This document shows positions 1 to 5,637 of a DNA stretch of 8,591 nucleotides, piece by piece (within the stretch, counting starts at the first letter, position 1; each line of letters begins with the position of its first letter). A program made the translations under genes and the position numbers. The notes under the pieces were generated by a model. It had not been told where the DNA came from and made no database searches. It saw only the letters and a program-made list of their open reading frames with translations. Source of the stretch: Bacteroidales bacterium UBA6360 (GTDB taxonomy: Bacteria > Bacteroidota > Bacteroidia > Bacteroidales > UBA932); the NCBI GenBank assembly GCA_002440085.1, contig DJRM01000053.1:5792-14382 (forward strand), given 5' to 3'.

Positions 1-605
1 GCCTTGCCGGAGAGCAGCCACGGGTAGCCGCAGCCGTTGTCGCTCCAGTCGCCGGTCTGACCGCCCGGAGCGGCCTGCATGGCGAGGATGACATAGAGCC
101 CCGCCTCGTGGCACCATTCCATGAGGTTGTCGAGTCTCGCGAAGCCGTCCTGTCCGGAACTCAGTCCCATGAAGTCCTCGTCCTCGGAAAAAAGACGCCA
201 GTCAAACGGCACACGGACAGTGTTTGCCCCGCATTCCGCGATGAAGCGGATGTCTTCCCGCGTCACGAAGCCGTCCTTGAAGGCCTTCCAGAAGGCTGCC
301 GTGCGTCTCGGGCCGGTCACCTGACACAGCATGAGGCTTATGTCCCGTTCGGCGCGGACATTATTTAGACCGAGCAGCTCACCGTCCGGGCTGAGCCATC
401 CGGCGAGGTTCACGCCCTTCATTTGAAAGACGGTCTTGTCCGGTTTCAGAAGGGAACGTCCCTGCACATAAATGAACTCCGAAGGGCTCGTCTTTTCCGG
501 CCTGTCGGGAACCCTCTGTTCCTGCGGGGTCTTGTCGCAGGAGGCAGCAGCGGAGGCGACAAGTAGTGCCAAAGCCGCGATTCCCAGAATGCGTTTACTG
601 TCCAT
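1..605 (-). CDS. GH5-like glycoside hydrolase lipoprotein, N-terminal part (3' end outside window)
   Basis: This is the first 201 codons of a probable cellulase-type (GH5, clan GH-A) TIM-barrel protein; the rest lies beyond the left edge. The ATG at 605 is followed by a lysine/arginine n-region, a hydrophobic stretch (residues 6-21) and a lipobox ending at Cys23 (AAASC), so a lipid-anchored, probably surface protein is expected. GH5-like landmarks are KGVNLAGWL (63-71), NTVRVPFDW (128-136, with the conserved-type Arg131) and YVILAMQAAPGGQTGDW (171-187), then GYPWL. Both catalytic glutamates would lie outside the window, so activity cannot be judged. The strand-3 segment reads Ala-Met-Gln where Bacteroidota GH5 enzymes usually have Asp-Met-His, which is odd for an active enzyme. 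The gene follows copy A of the GLUG lipoproteins by 74 bp, with a terminator-like hairpin between them. The fold call is fairly firm; the substrate is unknown. Confidence 0.85.
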   Translation of the reverse strand, partial: MDSKRILGIAALALLVASAAASCDKTPQEQRVPDRPEKTSPSEFIYVQGRSLLKPDKTVFQMKGVNLAGWLSPDGELLGLNNVRAERDISLMLCQVTGPRRTAAFWKAFKDGFVTREDIRFIAECGANTVRVPFDWRLFSEDEDFMGLSSGQDGFARLDNLMEWCHEAGLYVILAMQAAPGGQTGDWSDNGCGYPWLLSGK

Positions 606-619
606 AGTCTGTTTGTTTT

Positions 620-669
620 CAAAAATAATCCCGCCGTCCCGCACGGCGATTCGCGCACAGGACGGCAGG
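620..669 (-). terminator. Terminator-like hairpin between GLUG lipoprotein A and the GH5-like gene
   Basis: Read on the minus strand, arms at 669-660 and 639-630 form a 10-bp GC-rich stem (CCTGCCGTCC against GGACGGCGGG, with one G-U pair). The loop is 20 nt and could fold further. The stem is followed at once by ATTATTTTTG, a U-rich tract in the RNA. It begins 10 bp after the stop codon of the GLUG lipoprotein and ends about 15 bp before the ATG of the GH5-like gene. It could be a full terminator or a partial one that lowers downstream expression. No convincing Bacteroidota promoter fits in the 74-bp gap, so read-through seems necessary for the downstream gene. Confidence 0.6.
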
Positions 670-679
670 GTCGTTCAAT

Positions 680-3103
680 TTATTTGCTCCAAGTGCAGCC
701 GGTCACCGTCGGCTGAACCTTGCTGCCGGTGTTGCAGATGTAGTTCCCGAAGTTGTCGGCGGTGAGTTCGAGGTCCGCCCCGTCGATGTTGGCGGTGCAG
801 CCGAATGACGCGCCGTCAATCGTGGCGTCTTTCTGTACATTTCCGAACGCGAGTCCCCATAGCATTGGGATTTTCTTGTTTGGCTGAACCAGTTTGAACT
901 TTGTATCACAACTACTGGCACCTTTAACGGATACTCCCGTAAAGGCAAATCCGACGAATCCTCCTGCAGCGCCTACGCAAGTGTTTTCTTCGGTTGAAAT
1001 CGTCCCGTCTGAACGGCATCCGTTCATTTCCACATTCTTTGCGCAGCCGGCTATACCGCCAAGAACAGTGGCGCTTGCCCCTTGCCAACCTCCGGTTATT
1101 ATCCCGCTATTACAGCAATTCTCGATTTTGGATATGTCATTGTCTTTTCCAAAGAATGCACCGACAATTCCTCCGACATTGTCAAACCGCGCTCCGTTTT
1201 TTTCTGAAGTCGCCCAGTCTTGATGACGGCACTTGCTGAGTAATTTGCCGGAATTGCTGCATTGGGAAAGAGAAACCTTGTAGCTTTTATTGACATTGAT
1301 GTAAATTTGGCCATTTGTGTGGGTCCATGTCGGTGCCCATGTTCCTGCACAGCGCCCGAGTATTCCACCGACGCAGGAAGATGCATCTTTGGAACCCTCT
1401 CCGTCGGAAATGCGCGAAATCGCTCCGGCGTTTTTGCAGCCATTGAAGACGACCCCATCAAACTCGACGATTCCGCATATACCGCCGTAAGTTGATACGC
1501 CCAGCACTTTTAACTGACCGTCACCATTTCCTGCACCGGTGACACTGATGTTTCCGGTATTCACACAACTGAGGAACTTGCCGGGACGGCAGCCTTCACC
1601 AGTCATGTATAATCCAGACTCCTTGTGGAGTGACGCAACTGTATGCCCGTAAGCCGCGATTCCTCCTCCAAAGTTGGCAATAGCAACTTCGTCTGTTGCC
1701 ATTTTCTCTGTTATTGTGATTGTCAGTTTGACATCTCCGTCGTTTGTGCAGTTCTGCAAAGTTCCGCCGTTCTGCGCCACAATACTTCCGAACAGACACG
1801 GCTCGTCAGTCAGTTCAAGGCTTACCGGGCAGTTCACCGTGACGTTGGAAACGGTTCCGAGATTGACTTTAGCAAGAGCGGCGTTGCCATATTCGTATGG
1901 CTTTTCAAAGCTTGCGAACGCGCCCGCGAGCGTGAGGTTCGTGACCTCGGCATTCTCTCCGAGGGTTTCGAAAAGCGGACGGGTGTTAGCGGTCTGAGTG
2001 ATTTTGTGGCCGTTGCCGGCGACCTTGCCGTTGAACGTGCCGGTGGCAATAGGAAGGTTTTCCGCAGTGATGTCGTTGATGAGACTTACGACCTTGCCGG
2101 TGTAGTCATTGCCGCCTTTGACAGCGGCGGCAAATGCTTCCCAATCGGCCACTGTCTTGATTTCGTCCGCGATTTCCTTGGCGTTGTCAAGGTTGAGGGT
2201 GTAGCGCGTCACGCTTGCCCTCTTGTAGTCATAGCCTGAAACGTATGAGTAGGTGTGCGTCTCCTCGGTCGGCTCACCCTCTTCGGCAGCGACGGGGGCA
2301 GTCGTCGTGACGGTGAAGGTTCCGGTGTATGAACCCGGGATGACCGTCATGAACACGGACGCGCCCTCGGCTGAAACCTCAACCGGAGTCTCAAGCGTTA
2401 CCGTCACTGTCTCGGACGAGCCGGCATACTCGGCAAGCGCTTCGGTTTCTGTGACCTTCGTAATGTCAAAAGAGAACTCGCCGGCCACCTTTCCTCCGTC
2501 CTTCGCTGCAAATGACACAGAAGTGATTTTTTCTCCGGCATGCTTCGTCGCGTCACCATTTATCTTCAGCTCCACCATGGCTCCGAGATGTCTGAACTTG
2601 AGCGGCTCCTCAATGGCTGTGCCCGGAGCCGGAAGTGCGACCGGAACGGCTACCATCGGGTTATAGCTTCCGTTGAATCCGTCCTTCTGAGCCTGCGCGG
2701 CAGGAATTTCCAATTTGACTGCGGTTGCGGCCACGGTTTCTCCCTCGGCTGCGGCTGCATACGGATAGTAGGCGTAGAGCATGTCTTCCTCAGCATATTC
2801 GGAAACCTTGGAAAGGAAATATGCCTTGCCGCTTTCAGACCTTGTAAGCCCGGCCTCGGCATTGGCTGTCTTGTCAGCGATGAAGAGGCCGACCTTGTCG
2901 TCGTCCTGCCATATCACGCTGTAGTCCTCGGCAGCAGGGTCGGTGAATGTTGTCTTTGAGTCCGGATTTCCGGCAACGATACGAAGTTCAACTTTTTCAG
3001 ACGAAGCCTCGACCGGTTCCTCCACTATCTGTTCCTTGTTGCAGGACGCGATGCACAGTCCCGCAAGTGCAAATGCCGCAGCGGCATAATTATTCATTTT
3101 CAT
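680..3103 (-). CDS. Fimbrillin-like/GLUG-repeat lipoprotein (paralogue A)
   Basis: An 807-residue predicted surface lipoprotein. The ATG at 3103 was chosen because it gives a signal peptide with a lipobox ending at Cys21 (CIASC); starting 35 codons earlier would bury that signal. Residues about 35-305 look like a fimbrillin (Mfa/FimA-type) domain: KTTFTD (50-55), VIWQDDDKVGLF (63-74), YAYYPY (110-115), LEIPAAQAQ (131-139) and LKFRHLGAMVELKI (168-181). Residues about 315-807 form a GLUG-like, probably beta-helical domain rich in GG-I-x-G turns and cysteine-centred steps such as NCTNDG (451-456), SCVNTG (512-517), GCKNAG (555-560), QCSNSG (614-619), NCCNSG (662-667) and GCRSDG (695-700). This half is clearly paralogous to the lipoprotein encoded at 3349-5628. 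Family knowledge supports adhesion or surface assembly for fimbrillin-like proteins; glycan binding here is inferred from the PUL context. The middle is AT-richer than the tail. No catalytic motif was recognised. Confidence 0.9.
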   Translation of the reverse strand: MKMNNYAAAAFALAGLCIASCNKEQIVEEPVEASSEKVELRIVAGNPDSKTTFTDPAAEDYSVIWQDDDKVGLFIADKTANAEAGLTRSESGKAYFLSKVSEYAEEDMLYAYYPYAAAAEGETVAATAVKLEIPAAQAQKDGFNGSYNPMVAVPVALPAPGTAIEEPLKFRHLGAMVELKINGDATKHAGEKITSVSFAAKDGGKVAGEFSFDITKVTETEALAEYAGSSETVTVTLETPVEVSAEGASVFMTVIPGSYTGTFTVTTTAPVAAEEGEPTEETHTYSYVSGYDYKRASVTRYTLNLDNAKEIADEIKTVADWEAFAAAVKGGNDYTGKVVSLINDITAENLPIATGTFNGKVAGNGHKITQTANTRPLFETLGENAEVTNLTLAGAFASFEKPYEYGNAALAKVNLGTVSNVTVNCPVSLELTDEPCLFGSIVAQNGGTLQNCTNDGDVKLTITITEKMATDEVAIANFGGGIAAYGHTVASLHKESGLYMTGEGCRPGKFLSCVNTGNISVTGAGNGDGQLKVLGVSTYGGICGIVEFDGVVFNGCKNAGAISRISDGEGSKDASSCVGGILGRCAGTWAPTWTHTNGQIYINVNKSYKVSLSQCSNSGKLLSKCRHQDWATSEKNGARFDNVGGIVGAFFGKDNDISKIENCCNSGIITGGWQGASATVLGGIAGCAKNVEMNGCRSDGTISTEENTCVGAAGGFVGFAFTGVSVKGASSCDTKFKLVQPNKKIPMLWGLAFGNVQKDATIDGASFGCTANIDGADLELTADNFGNYICNTGSKVQPTVTGCTWSK
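694..865 (-). repeat. Near-identical 3' tail shared by the two GLUG lipoprotein genes, copy A
   Basis: This 172-bp segment aligns without gaps to 3363-3534, at a constant offset of 2669. I count about 10 mismatches by eye (roughly 94% identity), and only four in the first 120 or so bases. It encodes the last residues of the lipoprotein up to just short of the stop, including GASFGCTANIDGA and NTGSKVQPTVTGC. Identity falls sharply to the right of 865. Recent gene conversion or recombination between the paralogues is a likely cause; selection on the protein alone would not preserve synonymous positions this well. Confidence 0.85.
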
Positions 3104-3128
3104 AATCGTAACAGTTTTTAGGGTTAAA

Positions 3129-3269
3129 CTAAAGGCCGATGTAGGCACCGTTTGTCGTGACATCTTCCGTACCTTCGGAATCACTGAATCCGGATGTCGC
3201 GAATCCATGTTCCGTTCTCACTTCGCTGCACCACACTTGGGGTTGGCAGTAAAATTTAGTGTTTTCCAT
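3129..3269 (-). CDS. Probable 46-residue peptide between the two GLUG lipoprotein genes
   Basis: A short ORF starting MENTKFYCQPQVWC and ending NGAYIGL before a TAG stop. The ATG at 3269 is preceded by an A-rich leader, the usual kind of Bacteroidota translation start. A start 24 codons further upstream is open but would run through the hairpin at 3301-3328, so it was not chosen. The peptide has no signal sequence or membrane segment. The N-terminal third is mixed and aromatic, followed by EHGFATSGF (20-28) and an acidic, Ser/Thr/Gly-rich tail. From memory, it resembles the small uncharacterised Bacteroidota proteins of the pattern 'x-P-x-V, then E-x-GF-A-x-S, then acidic tail', often found beside surface lipoprotein genes. 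No function is assigned. It ends 25 bp before the ATG of lipoprotein A, so translational coupling is possible. It could also be untranslated leader. Confidence 0.55.
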   Translation of the reverse strand: MENTKFYCQPQVWCSEVRTEHGFATSGFSDSEGTEDVTTNGAYIGL

Positions 3270-3300
3270 GATTTTTGTTGTTTTTAGTTTTTTCTTTCTG
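3270..3300 (-). promoter_or_regulatory. A-rich translation leader before the small peptide ORF
   Basis: On the minus strand this stretch is about three-quarters adenine (22 of the 30 bases 3271-3300 are T on the plus strand) and runs straight into the ATG at 3269. Bacteroidota often start translation from A-rich, unstructured leaders without a Shine-Dalgarno site. It is the most A-rich leader in the window, which supports the ATG at 3269. Confidence 0.5.
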
Positions 3301-3328
3301 CCCCTCATTTCTTGTCTGAGATGAGGGG
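3301..3328 (-). promoter_or_regulatory. Intercistronic hairpin after GLUG lipoprotein B
   Basis: Arms CCCCTCAT (3301-3308) and ATGAGGGG (3321-3328) are perfect complements. The stem extends to 11 bp with one G-U pair and a 6-nt loop. It begins 21 bp past the stop codon of lipoprotein B. In the direction of transcription it is followed by an A-rich rather than U-rich tract, so it is not a classical intrinsic terminator. A role in mRNA 3'-end protection, processing or differential stability of the operon is a reasonable inference. Confidence 0.5.
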
Positions 3329-3348
3329 AGTGACATATCATACATTGC

Positions 3349-5628
3349 TTATTTTGTCCATTTGCAGCCGGTCACCGTCGGCTGAACCTTGCTGCCGGTG
3401 TTGCAGATGTAGTCCCCGAAGTTGTCGGCGGTGAGTTCGAGCTCCGCGCCGTCGATGTTCGCGGTGCAGCCGAATGACGCGCCGTCAATCGTGGCGTCCG
3501 TCTGGACGTTTCCGAACGCGAGCCCCCAGAGCATGACCAGATTCTCATTGAGCTTAGACAGTTTGAACGTCGCCCCGCAGCTGCTTGCTCCGCTCACGCT
3601 CACGCCCTTGAACACGAATCCGGCAAAGCCTCCTGCCGCACCGACACAGGTGTTCTCAAGCGCGGACAACGCTCCGTTTGAACTGCAGTCCGCCATCGCG
3701 ACGTTCTGCGCGAGACCGACCATGCCGCCGAGAACCGTAGTGTTTACGGAAGTCGCCCAGCCTCCAGTCACCGTGCCCGTGTTGGTGCAGCCGTCGAGGG
3801 TCACCTTGCTGTCGTCCCTGCCGACTGCGGCTCCCACTATGCCTCCGACATTGTCAAGGCGGGCAGCTGACTTCCCGTTATCGACACATCCGCTGTGGCG
3901 GCATTTGCTGAGCAGCGTGCCGGAATTTTCACATCCCTTGACCGTCACGGAGTAGCCCTTGCCGCCGTTGATGCAAATCTGTGCGCCGTTGTCCTTCCAG
4001 TCGTTCACGAATGTTCCCGCGCAGCGTCCGAGTATTCCTCCGATACTGGTCGAGCCGCTGCTTGAGCCTTCACCGTCGGAAACTCGTGAAATCGCCCCGG
4101 TGTTGCGGCATTTCTCGAATACGACTCCGTCAAGCTCGACGATTCCGCAGATTCCGCCGTAGGTCGAAATTCCAAGAGCCCTTGAGCCAGAAGTCGCCTT
4201 TACGCTTATGCTTCCGTTGTTCACGCAGCCGATGAACTTGCCGGCCTTGCACTCCGCATCCGCGAAATAGAGACCGGTGTTGGCGTCAAGTCCGGCAATC
4301 GTGTGCCCATAAGCGGCGAGCCCGCCTCCGAAGTTGGCGCAGGCGACGTCTTTGTCGCCGCTTCCTTTGCCGGTGGCGACTTCAAGCGATATGTTCCCGT
4401 CGTTGGTGCAGTTCTCCATCACGCCTCCATTCTGTGCGACGATGGCTCCGAACAGGGATGGCTCACCGCCGAGCTTCAGATTGACGGAACAGTTGGCTGA
4501 CACTTTAGTTATAGTTCCGAGGTTAATCTGAGCAAGGGCGGCGTTGCCATATTCATAAGGTTTGTCAAGTGAAGAAAATTCGCCCGTCAGCGAAAGGCTC
4601 GTGACTTCGGAGTCAGCGCCGAGTTCGCGGAACAGAGGCCTTGTTGCGGCCGAGCGGCTTATGCTCTTCCCGTTGCCGTCGAGCTTGCCGTTGAACACGC
4701 CGTCGGCAAACGTGAGGTTGTCCGAGGAGATGTTGGCGGTGAGCTTGAACGTCCTTCCGTCGTACTTCTCTCCACCGCTGATTTTTGCCGCGAACCTGTT
4801 CCAGATTTCGGCATTCGGTATCTCTCCCAAGTCGAGCATGCTCTTAGGCTTATACTCGAACTTCTCCGAGTAGGTCTCGCCGGCCTTGGCCACAAATTCG
4901 CCGTCTGAAGGGAAAGTTATGTTCTGGAAACTTCCGTCCATGTCGTAAATCTCAAGCTTCAGCCCCTTGGTGTATGTCTTTGCCGGAATGGCGAAGAGAA
5001 TGGGCGAGCCGAGTTCCGCTCCCTTAGCACCGCAGCTGACGGTTATTGTGCTCCCGTCCTGTTTCGTGTTTTCAAGTAAGATCCCCTCTTCCGAAAACTT
5101 TGCGGTGAACTTGCCGCTGACGGCATATCCTTCCGGGTCGCTGACCTTTACTGACGAGACAGGGAATGTGGATTCAACTTTATTCGGAGTGATGCATATA
5201 TACGCCATCGCGTCCGAAATCTCTACCTTTCCGAGCTCATCGCTGTAGCCGAGCATCAGCTTCGTCTCCGGGTTTATCGTCTTCCCGTCCGAGGTCTGCT
5301 CCGACGGAATTACCACCTTGGCCGTCCTATCCTCCTTCGACCACGAGTCGTACATCGACACCGGATAGACTGCGCAGTGGGGAACCTCCACGCCGACATT
5401 GAATGAAAACGCGGCACGAGTGTCGTCCTCTATGTCAAGTTCGGTCAGGGACGATTTCATCCCGTTCATGACAATCCTGGCATCCTCTCCCCAGACGAAG
5501 CCCACCGGGGCCTCGACCGTCACCGTCTTTGCCTTTTCATGTTCTGTTATATGCACGTCCGGCGTTTTCTGGCAGGCAAGTAGAAGCGTCGCCGCCAATG
5601 CCGCGGACATCAAAAAAATCTTTCTCAT
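3349..5628 (-). CDS. GLUG-repeat surface lipoprotein (paralogue B)
   Basis: A 759-residue predicted surface lipoprotein. The signal peptide ends in a lipobox at Cys19 (LLLAC). Residues about 35-260 form an N-terminal beta-rich domain with little residue identity to that of paralogue A. It keeps a fimbrillin-like pattern: HCAVYPVSMYD (84-94), KVVIPSEQTSDG (104-115) and KLMLGYSD (123-130). Residues about 270-759 are the same GLUG-like domain as in A, aligning almost throughout, for example KPYEYGNAALA (356-366), NCTNDG (406-411), LGISTYGGICGIVELDGVVF (485-504), LLSKCRH (572-578), RLDNVGGIVGA (590-600) and CVGAAGGF (661-668). It starts 9 bp after the stop of the GH-A enzyme, so the two are almost certainly co-transcribed. 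It sits where SusE/F-like binding proteins are usual in a PUL, so surface glycan binding is a plausible but unproven role. No catalytic residues were recognised. Confidence 0.9.
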   Translation of the reverse strand: MRKIFLMSAALAATLLLACQKTPDVHITEHEKAKTVTVEAPVGFVWGEDARIVMNGMKSSLTELDIEDDTRAAFSFNVGVEVPHCAVYPVSMYDSWSKEDRTAKVVIPSEQTSDGKTINPETKLMLGYSDELGKVEISDAMAYICITPNKVESTFPVSSVKVSDPEGYAVSGKFTAKFSEEGILLENTKQDGSTITVSCGAKGAELGSPILFAIPAKTYTKGLKLEIYDMDGSFQNITFPSDGEFVAKAGETYSEKFEYKPKSMLDLGEIPNAEIWNRFAAKISGGEKYDGRTFKLTANISSDNLTFADGVFNGKLDGNGKSISRSAATRPLFRELGADSEVTSLSLTGEFSSLDKPYEYGNAALAQINLGTITKVSANCSVNLKLGGEPSLFGAIVAQNGGVMENCTNDGNISLEVATGKGSGDKDVACANFGGGLAAYGHTIAGLDANTGLYFADAECKAGKFIGCVNNGSISVKATSGSRALGISTYGGICGIVELDGVVFEKCRNTGAISRVSDGEGSSSGSTSIGGILGRCAGTFVNDWKDNGAQICINGGKGYSVTVKGCENSGTLLSKCRHSGCVDNGKSAARLDNVGGIVGAAVGRDDSKVTLDGCTNTGTVTGGWATSVNTTVLGGMVGLAQNVAMADCSSNGALSALENTCVGAAGGFAGFVFKGVSVSGASSCGATFKLSKLNENLVMLWGLAFGNVQTDATIDGASFGCTANIDGAELELTADNFGDYICNTGSKVQPTVTGCKWTK
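3363..3534 (-). repeat. Near-identical 3' tail shared by the two GLUG lipoprotein genes, copy B
   Basis: Partner of the segment at 694-865, aligned without gaps. The encoded tails differ at about six of the last 62 residues, mostly conservative changes. Base composition here matches the rest of gene B, whereas the tail of gene A is GC-richer than the middle of A. If conversion occurred, B is therefore the more likely donor. Confidence 0.85.
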
Positions 5629-5637
5629 GGTTCTGTG

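Noticed and set aside
1643..2239. A plus-strand open frame of 198 codons opposite lipoprotein A, and similar plus-strand frames elsewhere.
   Set aside because: They lie antisense to well-supported genes, have no recognisable domains, and are expected by chance opposite repetitive Gly/Ala/Thr-rich coding sequence.
3104..3208. In-frame upstream extension of lipoprotein A by 35 codons (start at 3208).
   Set aside because: It would place a charged stretch ahead of a clear lipoprotein signal peptide and overlap the small peptide ORF in another frame. The ATG at 3103 gives a normal signal and lipobox.
3104..3348. A search for a Bacteroidota promoter (TAnnTTTG with an upstream TTG-type element) in the largest intergenic gap.
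   Set aside because: Only loose matches such as TAAATTTT were seen, with no well-placed upstream element, so no promoter is called.
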